Shown piece by piece: positions 1-10,918 of a stretch of DNA of 64,000 nucleotides. Origin of the DNA: Rosellinia necatrix (taxonomy: Eukaryota; Ascomycota; Sordariomycetes; Xylariales; Xylariaceae); the NCBI GenBank assembly GCA_021209875.1, contig JAGYVD010000007.1, positions 124,001-188,000 on the forward strand, given 5' to 3'. The notes beneath the pieces are model-generated. The model had not been told where the DNA came from. It made no database searches and worked only from the letters and a program-made list of their open reading frames with translations. Positions within the stretch are counted from its first letter, which is position 1. The number at the start of each line of letters is the position of its first letter. The position numbers and the translations under genes were made by a program.

Positions 1-1198
1 CCCCCCGGACGAAGCGGACGTCGGGAAACGCGCTCTGCCGTTCCAGCCCCGCTCCTACCGCGACTTCATGCTCTTCGAGCGCCACTACTACGGCGCAGCG
101 GTTGGCATGACCAGCCTCTACCGCCCGCTCGCCAACACGCTGGCCCGTCTCTTCACCGCCGTGACCGGCGTGGATTTCCCTCTGTTCAAGCCTCACGCCC
201 TCTGGTACAGGCAGCCGATATTCTACCAATCCAACCACCTCGCCTTCTACTCCGATGGCGCGCCCATCGCGTACCCCGGCTACTGCGAGTACTTGGATGT
301 CGAACTCGAGCTCGGAATCGTGCTTGGCAAGCCCCTGTACGATGCCTCGCCCGATGAAGCGACCGCCGCCATCGCTGGATTCTGTGTCTTCAATGACTTC
401 TCCGCCCGCAATGGCCAGATGGAGGAAATGGCAAGGTACTGACCCCTCGCGCCGCCCCGGCTAACTAATTACCATTACGTCCTTGGCTGACATGGGACGG
501 CTTATTGTCGCCCTCTACAGTGGCTTTGGTCCCCAGCACAGCAAGTCGTTTGCCAACAGTATCTCGTCCACCGTGGTCTCCGCGGACGAGATTCTACCCC
601 GCATCAACCATCTTTCCGGCCGCATTATCATCAACGATGTCGTCGTGAAGGAGCCCAGAGTAGACAACTGGCAGTTCTCGTTGGGACAGGTTAGTTCGGT
701 GCCGTGATCACTGCCTCAAATCCGACCCCTAAAAGCAGTGTCCCTACAACAGTAGTCTTCCCCTTCTGACCCAGGCCAGGCGTGATATTATCTTTACTAA
801 TGAGGCTTTGCATAGGCTCTCTCGCATGTCTCCAAGGGTACTCGCTTGTACCCGGGCGAATTTTTCGGCAGTGGGACCTTTCCGTTAGGTGCTGGAATCG
901 AACGGTCAGTCACGCCTTGCTTTTCATACCGAAGTGTCATATGAGACACATTATCAGATATAATTTCAACTAACTATCCTTATAGTATGTTTACCACATT
1001 GATTGACGTATCAGATTCGTTTTCTTCAATCCTTGGGACACGACTCTGCCGCCACATTCAACACACCCACAGTAAATTATTGAGATCAAGTACTAACTGA
1101 AGATAGATGCGGCGTTCCAGTTACGAGTAGGTGATGTAGTCACGCTAGAGATCGATGGTATTGGGTCCGTGACGAATACGATCGTGGCCGAAGCATGA
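1..1198 (+). CDS. Fumarylacetoacetate hydrolase (FAH) family protein, 5' truncated by window
   Basis: 3' part of a gene for an FAH-fold hydrolase, isomerase or decarboxylase, metal-dependent enzymes acting on C-C bonds of beta-diketo or 2-keto acids; the substrate cannot be read from the sequence. The frame is already open at base 2. Exons I read are <2-435, 521-689, 816-904 and a last one ending at the TGA 1196-1198. Family signatures are RSYRDFMLFE, then YLDVELELGIVLGKPL (the metal-binding acidic patch), CVFNDFSARNGQ, FANSISSTVVSADE, YPGEFFGSGTFPLGAGIE, and at the C-terminus GDVVTLEIDGIGSVTNTIV. The 905-1105 stretch is awkward: one GT-AG intron does not keep frame, and a middle exon at about 971-1072 does, but it has no family-like residues. 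The gene may therefore have an unusual exon or be damaged there. FAH identity is confident; the 3' structure is not. Confidence 0.8.
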
Positions 1199-3198
1199 CA
1201 GCTTCTTTGGAAGGGGTAGTACTTGTCGGCACTGGTCTCCTTTTCGAATCATTAACTCTTCCGTGCGAGGGCTATATGCAAAGATGAAGACTTCAGCTCA
1301 GGTAAAGATAGATCTCGGCGCGGTTTTCGGGTTTCATTCCCACCTCATAGCCACTGGGCCTCCGTTTTTCCGTCGGACAGCCCCTAAGGCCACAAGGCAA
1401 CCCCTTCGCATCTAATCTTGGCTTCACGGCTGCAGGAAGAGATCTGGCTCTCGTTTGTTTAAACCCTGCTGCCGTTTGCTATCAACCGCTTATCAACTAA
1501 GCAACTGCTGACACAAAAACCTTGCAACGCAAGCTTCCTTATGTAGGTATAGATAGGAGTGACTGGACCGTTTAGCTTGCTCGAGTGTAGTCGACGTGCC
1601 TAACTACCCTTTAGCTGTCGTTTCTGTAACCTTAGCGGGTAGAGTCACCAATGTTGCTTACTGCCGGGGAACACAGTTTCAACGTAGGGATACGCGAATT
1701 CAGGCCAATAGGCCATTGATCAGCTATGCTGCACGAGACATTCGGCATACTCCTGAATATACTATAGATGAGTAGTCCAAAAGAATATACAACAGCCTCC
1801 TCGGATGACAAGCGAGACAGTAAGAACCAAGCACAGCTTTTGCCATTGACAGGCAACTCGAACGTAGTCTAGCATGACGATTCCAGATGAGCAGGAGTGT
1901 CGTCGGCGTACCGCTCTATAAGATGGCCCCAAGACGAACTTGTCGCTCCCGCCGTCCCAGAACAAAGGTCGATAGTTCTCAACATCTTAAGGGCACAAGA
2001 CTTCATATATGCACATTTATGATAATATAAGCGACAGACCAGTGATGGGCTAATCCCTCCAAGCTTTTGGGTCCGTGGTTAACCTCCGATGCATCCCATC
2101 ACGAGGAGGCATCCCAAGAGACTCATATTGACAGACAAGTTTGAAGATGTACTGGGCATAAGAATCGCACCGATGACTGGCCCTTATCTTTTAGTCCGGC
2201 CACGGTTCTCTATCTGAGATCTCTACTCGACCTCACAAATTAATCATCGAGCCGAGCACTCATGGCTGTTTGGATTTCTTAATCGGAGCCCAGCAGCGAG
2301 TCAGGCAACGAGTTAAGCAGCGAGCATACCGACACAGATTGCACTGACATCAAAAAACTAGGCAGCTGCGTGGCTATCCCTCAAGTAACATACCAACGCC
2401 TACATGGCGCAGCAAGAGTATTTATGTGAACGCTAAACTTACACATAGGCTACAGAGGATATAACGATGGCACAAAAGAGCCGAGGATGGATTTTCGCTC
2501 ACCGTCCATACCCTCATAGGAATACCATAAAATATGGCAACAGATGCTCATCACCCCGTTCCCTGCCGCACCCCCCCTCTATGTATTAACATTTTATTAC
2601 AGGATTATTTTTAACATGAACACTACACTTCCCCAAAGCAATTAACTAATTTTTAGAATAATCCTAATATGTATTGATCCCTATAGGGGAAGTACAATCC
2701 ATAAGGTCGAGTGGCTACCTACTACAATGGGTGCCATGTCAATTACCCGGATATCCACCATCCTTCTTACAACATCGCCACGTAATCGCTAAACCTCCAG
2801 CACCAGAGCAGGCAAGCCTGTGGATTAGAAGTAGATATATAAATAACAGCGACCCTTAACAATTTCACAAATCTTCTAACCCTCAACGACGAGCTTTTTG
2901 AGAGTCAGGCCTCAGAGCTAGCGGACGAGCGCCGAACACCGCCAGACCCCCGCATATTAGATGAGTGTTTCCAAGCGCTTCGGCGCTGAGACGCGAACGG
3001 TTTAGCTGCAACATCACGCAATAGTTCGACATGTAGTCCGTCAACTCGAGAGGACGCCCAGGGCTGCAACGCCGGGGGCCACATCAGCGTTGAAGGGATC
3101 TTCTGGGTCGTTAAACAAGAAGAGAGGTTAGTGCCACGGGGGAAGAATCTTTCTCGGCGGGATAATTTAGGGGTTCGCTACCGTGCGCTGGCGGCCTG
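1199..3198. other. Gene-poor spacer
   Basis: Two kilobases of moderately AT-rich DNA without an ORF resembling a known family on either strand. No transposon termini, tRNA or microsatellite is obvious. Bases 2880-3198 directly precede the carboxylesterase remnant and may hold an unrecognisable N-terminal part of it. Confidence 0.4.
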
Positions 3199-3459
3199 TT
3201 GACCTTCGCTGGATTCATAGGGCTCTGCGCTTGGATGCCGGCCACCATGGACCGCCAACGGTTCGACGGCATCCCCACCTCCGTCTTGCTTAGCCACTCG
3301 GTAGACGACCGTGTCGTACCAATCAAAAACGGCGGAGACCTCAGAGATATCCTTCAGCCACGGGGGCTCCGAGTAGAGTGAAGGGGGAGGAGTATGGAGC
3401 TGATGGCCATTGGGTTAATGAGCCTCCAGCCGTAGATGGTCTTGCTCAGTTTATACGTA
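3199..3459 (+). pseudogene. Decayed carboxylesterase / acyl-protein thioesterase-like fragment
   Basis: The reading frame from 3199 encodes GFIGLCAWMPA followed by a strand and loop reading VLLSHSVDDRVVPIKNGGDLRDIL. This matches the C-terminal half of fungal phospholipase/carboxylesterase (alpha/beta hydrolase) proteins, where the aspartate of the SHSxDD motif is the catalytic acid. A TGA at 3379-3381 sits where the family has Trp. Just after it the frame shifts, and bases about 3388-3459 encode EEYGADGHWVNEPPAVDGL, carrying the catalytic His in the expected G-H-W-V-N-E-P context. The nucleophile Ser region and the N-terminal half are not recognisable upstream. I therefore read this as a broken, truncated relic. 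A sequencing error would explain only the frame break, not the missing half. Confidence 0.62.
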
Positions 3460-4553
3460 AGTACATCGCCAGTAACGATTGGAAATCACTCAACGAATAA
3501 AGTATCTGTTAAGTGCTAGCTTACCACATTATTCTGGCTTTAGATGGTGTTTTGTAGGAAGGGGGGATCGCAAAGTGGAATCTAGTTACCAATTAGTAGC
3601 AGATAGATGGAAGGCCGTTAGTAGCATAGGGGCAAGGGCGTAATTCTATCGATCCCTAAGCCCCCTGAGCATAAGCGTGATCTCTATTCCTGAGAGGCTG
3701 ATCCTTTCGGAGGAACTACTTGTCAAGTTCTGCCTCCACCTCGATTATATTCGTGGGAAGCAATCGGATTGCGTGATTCGCAGAACTACCGACAATAACG
3801 ATTCATATAAGTCCAGGAAGCTACGAGATAGAAAGGGTATCAGCAGTCAATGGGAAGGGTAATACGAACCAAGTCCTACGAATCAATAGTATTTAGACTC
3901 TACGTGGGATAGTGTAATTGCAGCGCGTCTTTAAGATCTACTTTGCTGTGACGCCAGCACCACATTATATATCGACATTGTCATGATGGGCTATTGTCTT
4001 TCGTGTAGTCATAGTACTGCAGCTGGCTTGATCCCTACACCCCATAGACACAATCATCGCAGGGCCGTGTGCTTCGTAGAGCAGGTTTAGTGTGCGGCGA
4101 AAACGCAGGCGGAGAGATCAGCGAGGCTGCGCGCTCTGAACAACGCGCTTGTTGTTGTCCCCTGGATAGGACTATTATACCCTAGAAAACAGACAAAATA
4201 GGTGGTAAAACTGCGATTTGTTTATTGCTTAATTGTCCAGTGCCGGGGGGAGGGTCATGTAGATCTGTAGGGCGGTATGTATATAACCACATTGGCCGCA
4301 GTCTCTATGTTATGAGGCTGGCACGACCCCTGGTGAGAGAACGAGCATACTTGGCGGGATCTATCTGGCGGGATTGCCAAGCTATATGGGCCAAGTAGCT
4401 CAAACGTGGGAATTTTGCCTATCACGAGGGCAGCGTATCTCGCGTCGATTGGAGTGCAAGGAGGATAAAGGGCGCTGCTAGGATGGGGGATGTCGATCCC
4501 GGGTAGACCGAGGTCTAGACCGGCATCCACCCCGAGCAACGTGCATTGCGCGT

Positions 4554-4596
4554 GTACGAAGAATATGTACGAAGAATATGTACGAAGAATACGTAC
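4554..4596. repeat. 13-bp tandem repeat, three copies
   Basis: GTACGAAGAATAT is repeated head to tail at 4554, 4567 and 4580; the third copy differs at its last base, and a partial GTAC follows. Confidence 0.9.
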
Positions 4597-5030
4597 GTGA
4601 TACAGCTACCGCCATGCTGACTGCGCAATAAGCAAACACCGGTCGCAGAAAGGGAGATGGGGCGACGTGATGTTGCTGCTTGTGTCGAGGTGTCATGTCA
4701 TGTCTTCGCCCACCTTACGGACGGACCACCTTACGGACAGACTCGCAGATGCTGCTCACGCAGACGGGCTGTCTCAACGCCGACAGCATTGGCTCAGCAC
4801 GGTACTCTAACTGGGGCGACCGAATAAGAATGCAGCACGGAGAGCGGTGGATCTAGAGAATGTGAGAGAGAGAAGGGAAGGGAGGGCGGGTGCAGATCAT
4901 ATGAGGGAGAAGCCGCCATCCTCAACTTTTTTTTTTTTTTTTCCCTTGTTATTCTTCTGCTTCTTCATTACCCTTCCTATCCTTTTGCTAATCGATCACT
5001 GCGATCATCGCTGAGTCCAGCCATACCGGA

Positions 5031-5032
<2 letters not shown>

Positions 5033-5075
<43 letters not shown>
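5033..5075. repeat. (CT)n microsatellite
   Basis: Uninterrupted CT dinucleotides over about 43 bases. Confidence 0.95.
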
Positions 5076-5077
<2 letters not shown>

Positions 5078-5968
5078 GATGAAGAAACAAGTTCACTATG
5101 TCTCGATAAATGATGGATTTAAGGACGACGAGCGCGTAATATATACCTAGGGAGGCAGGTAGGTGTTTAGTTATGTAGGTGTGTATGGATGTTGGAACAG
5201 GACCGGTGGCAATGCGGTCCTGGCCAGAACATCTTGACCTACCATTTCCCCCCAAATGCCAAATGGAATGGTCACGGCGAAGGGCTGGTCTTCGATGATG
5301 GAGAGGGTCGGAACCGAGAGCCAAGAGACGGCCAGGAGTGATTTTCCTCTGCTTGGCTCCAGATAATTGTCAAGTCATATTTAATTTACCAACGATGTTA
5401 CATGTCAGTGTTACATGATGGCGAGCACCTAGACTCGGTAGATTACTCCCTAGCGTCCCCCGTAAGACTTAAGTGCTTGCCTTTTGGGGTTAGGCACGAG
5501 CCGACCACTGCGATGCTGGCCCTGGATAACATCTCCTTCATGGGAAACCACCTGTTTACACGGATATACGCCGCAGATATTCGGCGAAAGTATAGGTATA
5601 CGCCGGATAATCGGTAAACGGGCATAAGGCATGATGATGTAAGAACCACAAGGGAGCGACCAGAATGTGGGGAAAGCAGGGTATGTTGGCCTGTATAAAG
5701 GTACCCAGGACGACCGTGAGCCCCAGGGACCCACCTAAAAGTCTCGGGGCTTATTGATACGAGTGGTATGCGAGCAGGTAGTGTAGGTACATCCATGCCT
5801 CTGTGGTGGGAGGTATCCGGGTACGCGAGAGTACGTACCGGTCGCTAATGCCACAACGTGTCGGGTTACTTGAAATACCGAAGGCCCAGGCAGGCCCAGG
5901 TACACAGTCTCGACAGTATCTGGCTACTATCTACACTACTGCTGCACCAGAACCAGACATCTACCCCC

Positions 5969-6056
5969 TACCTACAGTACCTGTCTACCTGCCTGCCTGC
6001 CTACCTACCTACATACCTACCTACATACCTACCTACCTAGACTACCTTCCTACCTC
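5969..6056. repeat. (TACC)n / TACCTA tract
   Basis: Imperfect TACC, CTGC and TACATACC tetranucleotide tract. It is one of about a dozen loci in the window with the same TACCTA core. Confidence 0.85.
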
Positions 6057-6400
6057 TGTACATAACTGATCCTGGATGGTCTCGCTCTCTTTCGCATTGA
6101 TCCATCCATCCATCTGCTGTACCCGTCTGCTGTACCCGTCTGCTGTACCCATCCGCCTGCACGCGACTTTGCCAACCGCAACCGGAAAAAGACAGGACGG
6201 AACAAGCCCGCAAAAACACACACATCGACGACACGCCCGCCCTACTCGTTGCCATCGTCACGTTCGCACCGTCACGCTCCCACATGCGCTGCGCTGCGCG
6301 TTTGCAGGCCACCAAGACACCATCCCCAATCCCCGACATCCCCGACATCCCCAACACCCCCGACAGCAGCTGCGTTCACGTGGGTGCGTGAACGACGTGC

Positions 6401-6570
6401 CTCCTCCTCCTCCTCCTCCTCCCTCCTCCTCCTCCCTCCTCCTCCGCCGCCGTCGCCGCCGCCGTCGCCGCCACCGCCGCCGCCGCCACCGCCTGCGCTT
6501 CAAACCGCAGACACGCCACACTCACACTCACCACAACACTCACCACCACACTCACCACCACACTCACTAC
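6401..6570. repeat. TCC / CGC / CACTCACCA low-complexity block
   Basis: Consecutive trinucleotide tracts (TCC, then CGC/GTC) run from 6401 to 6494. An imperfect CACTCACCAC repeat follows from about 6529 to 6570. The block lies 550-700 bases before the start of the Prp24-like gene. Confidence 0.85.
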
Positions 6571-7113
6571 ACAGCTAGGCAGCAAACAGGCATCATCCAT
6601 CGGCCGACAGCCAGACCCCAGACATGGTCTGGCATCTCGATACCGATCCCACTTTCTCTTCGTCTTCCTCGCCTTGGTCGCCTTGTTCACCTTGTTCACC
6701 TTCTTCATCGTCCCCGTCCACTGCCTCCTTGGCTCGCCCGCTCCCCCAATCGCCCGGACAGCTCGTATCACCCGGCCTGTCTGGCTCTCTCGGCCACTCC
6801 AGGACCATCCCGCCCTCCGCTCCCCACGTGCAGTGAGGCCGAGTGAAGCGCGAAGGGTAGGGACGAGGCCGGGAGGCTGGCCGAGGCGCTTTGGTAGTCA
6901 AGAAAGACCTGAGGATCGTCACCTAACTCCCCCTCCAGATAGCAGTCCCATCCATGCCCGAGCAGGAACCGGCGCTTCACCAGCCCAATTCCATCGGTAC
7001 ATACACATGACGACGACTATCGCAATACTCACGCCCGCAACAGCAGTAGCAGCAGCAGCACCCATCCCACCGCCACCACTACGTCTTCCCCTGCCACCCC
7101 CGCCGCCGCCATC

Positions 7114-10100
7114 ATGGCCAACCCCGCTGGTGAGGACAGCTGGTTAGCCTACATCGACGAGCAGCGCCGGCACGCCCTCGACCTCGAGGCCCGCGTCAAG
7201 GCCGTCGAGCTCTTCAAGGCCGCCTTGGGCGACGAGCCCGCCAGCCTCCGTCTCTGGCTGGCCTACTGTGAGTACTTCTGGTCACTCTTCACCGAATGCC
7301 AGTCGCCGCCTTCGGGCTCGGCTTCGGCTCCCTCCTCGTCATCGCCCTCCTCGTCGCCGTTGTGGACTGAGGAAGAACGCCAGCTCGGCCGCGACCTCTT
7401 TTCCTTTGACGCCGCATTGAGCCTCTGGAGCGACGGTTACAGCGCTACCAAGTTCCGCATCGCCGACAGCCAGATCTTCTGGAACCGCTGGGTCGCCATC
7501 GAACTCGAGCAGCTCGCACGCACTCGCACCCCGAGTGGTGTCAAGCGCATTTCCCACCTCTTCCGCGATCGCCTCCAAGTGCCTCATGCCACCTGGGACC
7601 AGACCTCCCAGATGTTCTCCGAATTTCTCACCACCTACAACAATGCCGCCTACGAGAAGGAGTTCCAAGACGTCACTCGCACCGCCCGCGACGCCAAAGC
7701 CGCCTACGAATTGCGCGAGACCTACGAGCTCGAGCTTGCGCGTGCACAACGCGGCGGCGATCTTGATGCCGAGAAGGCTAAGATGCGCCAGTACCTCGAC
7801 TGGGAGATGGTTCAGACCACACAGGCTACCGCCGCCGCTACGCAAGGTACCACTCATCACCACAACCATCGCAATCAACAGCAGCAGCAGCAGCAGCAGC
7901 AGCGACAACAAGACCGTCTCACCATTCCTCTCGGCTTAGGCCTCTACGCTCGCGCCCTTTCTGGCATCTTCGCCTTCGATGACGAGACCTGGAATAATTG
8001 TGCCGTCTATCTTTCGACCCTCCATCGCCAAGCCAAGGCACAACCTTCTCTCTATACCCCGGTCCTCCCCAATATGCTCGACTTTTTCCAACGCGCCACC
8101 AAGCACTGCCCCTGGTCTGGCCCTCTCTGGTCAAGATACATATTGACCGCCGAGGACGCAGGGTGGTCCTTTCATAATATCGAATCTATCAAGCATGCCG
8201 CTACGAACACCAAGGCGCTCGATGAGCATGGTATGGCCGGGGTCCTCGATATGTACACCGCTTGGTGTGGTTTCCTGAAGCGCACTGCCATGAATCCCAA
8301 CCCATCCGAAGATGCTGCGGACGTTGCCGAGGTCGGTTTGCTTGCCGCGCTGGAGGATGTTGAACTCTGGGGCAAGCGGCTCTACAAAGATGCCTATCAA
8401 GGGGACCCTAATTTCCGCCTGGAGCGCATATTGATCCAGTTTCTCACCGAAGTCAAGGTTGATATAGAGGCCGCGAGGAATCACTGGAACCGAATGTCGC
8501 GTCATTCCCTGCTCGCCAATAGCTATAATTTCTGGCTGAATTACTATCTCTGGGAGATGGTCATTTGCGCTTCTGGGCCTAGGTCCCTGAGCTCGACACC
8601 GCCCGCGTCATCTGCGGGCGCCAAAACCGCACGACCGCCCACGCTGGCTACTGGTGTTCTACAGCGCGCTCTTGCACAGAAAACGCTCGACTGGCCGGAA
8701 CGCATCATGGAAGTCTATCTCCAGCATTGCAATGATTACGAGCAGCCAGACACGTTGCATTACGCTCTGGATACGGTACATAAGACCCGACGACTAGTGG
8801 CTAAACGCCGTGCGCGCGAGAGTGCCGCCGCCTCTGCCGCCTATACCGCCCAGACCCAAGTCGAAACCGAGCCAGCCGAAAACCAGGCCACCACCAATTC
8901 CGCGCAAGATACCACGGCGCCCAATTCTCCCTCAAGCGGGAAGCGGAAGCGAGAGGAAGCCTGCGACAACGCCGAAGAGGCTGTGAACAAAAAACCTAAG
9001 AGCACTGAAGAAATCTTGGACGCGGGGGACACTGAGTCCCAGGAGTCGAAACCGAAGCGGGACCGCGAAAACACATCCACCATGGTGACCGGGCTACCCC
9101 ATGATGTTACCCAGACAGCTCTTCGGCGGTATTTTAAGGAATACGGTCACATCAACAACCTAATTCTTCGTAAAGAAGACGACGGCAAGTCTTCCTCCGC
9201 CTTGATCGAATTCAGATCGTCCGGGGATGCGGATTCCGCACTCTTACGCGATCAGAAATACTTCGATCAATCCCAGATCAGCGTCAAACCAGGGACACGC
9301 TTGACCGTGTTCGTCTCCAACTACCCCCCCACGGCAGACGAGGCTTATCTTCGCCGCGTCTTCGCCCACTGTGGCGATATATTCAACCTGCGGTGGCCAT
9401 CACTCAAATACAATACTCATCGTCGCTTCTGCTACATCTCATTCCGAGACCCTGACGCTGCGTTTAAGGCTACCTTGCTAGATGGGACAGTTGTGGAGGG
9501 CAAATATAAACTTCAATCTAAATTTTCCAACCCCTCGCATAAGAAGGATCGCGAAGGCGCGTTGGCCGAGGGACGCGAGCTCCGCGTCAAGGGTGTGCAT
9601 CCCAGTACTCAAGAGAACGATCTCCGCAGCATCTTTGGTAAATACGGGAAGGTGGTGGCAGTCCGCCTCTTGAGCAATTTAAGCGGGCAGCATGTTGGCA
9701 CTGCCTTTGTGGTTTTCGAGACGAAGGAGCAAGCTGAGAACGCCCTCCAACTGGACAAGACCAAGTTCAAGTCTCAACTCCTCGAGGTAGAGCTCTGCAA
9801 AGATACCAACTTCCGACCTTTGGCAACCAGCAAGAGCGATCGGCACTCGAGCGTCTCATCCCCCACCCCCTCCGGAGATGGGGATGTAGCCATGGCCGAC
9901 GAACGAGGCAATGTACAACTCAACGAGCACACACCTACATCGTTGGAAATCCGGGAACGGACTGTAGCTCTTTTGAATGTCCCAGACACCATCAACGACG
10001 CCCGCATTCGGGTCTTAGCAGAGGAATACGGGCCTATCGTCAAGCTGGTCCTGCGACCTGATCATGCGGGGGCCATTGTAGAATTCATCGATGCCTCGAC

Positions 10101-10350
10101 GGCCGGACGAGCCTCTCTCGGCCTCGCAGGACTTGAGATAGTACCCGGCCACAAGCTTCGAACGGGCAGCGTCAGGGAGCTATTCAATCAAAAAAGTCAC
10201 CAGCAGGCGGCAGATGCCCCCAAAGCGCCCAATAAATCTTGGATGCCACCACCACCGATAGTGCGGAGGCCTGTATTGGGCTCCGGAGGGTCGAGACGGG
10301 GTGGGTTGGGATTCACGACGGTGGGGAAGAAACATAAGGAACCCAAATAG
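7114..10350 (+). CDS. PRP24: U4/U6 snRNP recycling factor Prp24/SART3-like, HAT repeats plus four RRMs
   Basis: Single-exon gene, 1078 aa. In this family the protein binds U6 snRNA and promotes U4/U6 annealing and recycling in the nucleus. The N-terminal ~550 residues are helical HAT-type repeats (pattern W..Y...E, e.g. SLRLWLAYCEYFW, LWSRYILTAE, FWLNYYLWEM), as in SART3 but absent from short yeast Prp24. A poly-Gln run lies near residues 254-266. An acidic/basic linker with KRKR and NKKPK nuclear-signal-like clusters comes before RRM1 (about 655-728), RRM2 (730-805), RRM3 (822-895) and a more divergent RRM4 (949-1020). RNP1/RNP2-like segments include TVFVSNY and HVGTAFVVFE. The tail is Gly/Arg-rich (GGSRRGGLGF); I do not see a canonical LSm-interaction motif. 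The ATG has a good context (ATCATGG) and is the first in frame after the low-complexity leader. Confidence 0.88.
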   Translation: MANPAGEDSWLAYIDEQRRHALDLEARVKAVELFKAALGDEPASLRLWLAYCEYFWSLFTECQSPPSGSASAPSSSSPSSSPLWTEEERQLGRDLFSFDAALSLWSDGYSATKFRIADSQIFWNRWVAIELEQLARTRTPSGVKRISHLFRDRLQVPHATWDQTSQMFSEFLTTYNNAAYEKEFQDVTRTARDAKAAYELRETYELELARAQRGGDLDAEKAKMRQYLDWEMVQTTQATAAATQGTTHHHNHRNQQQQQQQQQRQQDRLTIPLGLGLYARALSGIFAFDDETWNNCAVYLSTLHRQAKAQPSLYTPVLPNMLDFFQRATKHCPWSGPLWSRYILTAEDAGWSFHNIESIKHAATNTKALDEHGMAGVLDMYTAWCGFLKRTAMNPNPSEDAADVAEVGLLAALEDVELWGKRLYKDAYQGDPNFRLERILIQFLTEVKVDIEAARNHWNRMSRHSLLANSYNFWLNYYLWEMVICASGPRSLSSTPPASSAGAKTARPPTLATGVLQRALAQKTLDWPERIMEVYLQHCNDYEQPDTLHYALDTVHKTRRLVAKRRARESAAASAAYTAQTQVETEPAENQATTNSAQDTTAPNSPSSGKRKREEACDNAEEAVNKKPKSTEEILDAGDTESQESKPKRDRENTSTMVTGLPHDVTQTALRRYFKEYGHINNLILRKEDDGKSSSALIEFRSSGDADSALLRDQKYFDQSQISVKPGTRLTVFVSNYPPTADEAYLRRVFAHCGDIFNLRWPSLKYNTHRRFCYISFRDPDAAFKATLLDGTVVEGKYKLQSKFSNPSHKKDREGALAEGRELRVKGVHPSTQENDLRSIFGKYGKVVAVRLLSNLSGQHVGTAFVVFETKEQAENALQLDKTKFKSQLLEVELCKDTNFRPLATSKSDRHSSVSSPTPSGDGDVAMADERGNVQLNEHTPTSLEIRERTVALLNVPDTINDARIRVLAEEYGPIVKLVLRPDHAGAIVEFIDASTAGRASLGLAGLEIVPGHKLRTGSVRELFNQKSHQQAADAPKAPNKSWMPPPPIVRRPVLGSGGSRRGGLGFTTVGKKHKEPK

Positions 10351-10918
10351 AGACAGGTAGTAGATAATAATACCCAAAAAGTAGGCGCAACCGGGACGGT
10401 ATAATGTATGCATTTTTACGTATGCTCTTAGGGCATATTATTGGGGAAATGGCATGGCAGACAGAATATGCATTAGTACAAGACGGGTTCACACACCGGC
10501 GATCGATGATGGGACGAAATCAAAACATTTATCTTTTATCTGGCATATTAATGAATTCCGTCTCCCCAGAGTCTTCGAGGTGGAAGGGGGCCAAAGTACC
10601 GCTCCCACAATTATTGTTCTTCTTGCAAACTCTCGTACAGGCAGATGATGTGTCCAGCTAGATCGAGAGAACCTAAACTAATTTCGTCGAATGACACCAA
10701 CTCGAAGGCTTCTTTCTCATGACGTCCGACCAAGCGCGTTTGTGTGTACGTAATATAGGCAGGGGTAGGGTAGTTTGGGGCGAACCCATCCGCCCCATCT
10801 AGTCTATCTGCTCCCCGCTTCCGTTCCCAACTTTTCATTAAGGCCGTCTCCAAGTTTTCTGTCTATCAGAGTACCTATCTACCCGTGGCTATCGACAACC
10901 CCACGCCTTTGGCTCTGT
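10351..10918. other. Convergent 3' intergenic region
   Basis: 568 bases between the ends of the Prp24-like gene (+) and the helicase gene (-). This is shared terminator space; no gene or repeat of note. Confidence 0.6.

Larger units (their letters stand above)
3460..7113. other. Gene-poor, microsatellite-rich spacer
   Basis: No credible gene. It holds a 13-base tandem repeat (4554-4596), a poly-T run near 4926, a CT dinucleotide tract (5033-5075), a TACC-type tract (5969-6056), three copies of a 13-base CTGCTGTACCCGT-like unit (about 6113-6151), and TCC/CGC and CACTCACCA tracts (6401-6570). Several long ORFs at 6.1-6.9 kb on both strands come only from these low-complexity tracts. The last kilobase is probably promoter and 5' leader of the Prp24-like gene. 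Confidence 0.5.

Noticed and set aside
1..1198. FAH-family protein as the diketo-deoxyrhamnonate hydrolase of a rhamnose pathway
   Set aside because: That enzyme is an FAH member in bacteria, but this gene lies 40 kb from the rhamnose cluster and has no feature pointing to that substrate; fungi with LRA1/LRA3 usually use an aldolase.
6076..6922. Overlapping ORFs of 109-256 codons on both strands upstream of the Prp24-like gene
   Set aside because: They are built from TCC, CGC and CACTCACCA repeats and read as low-complexity Pro/Ser/Arg in every frame. No family resemblance.
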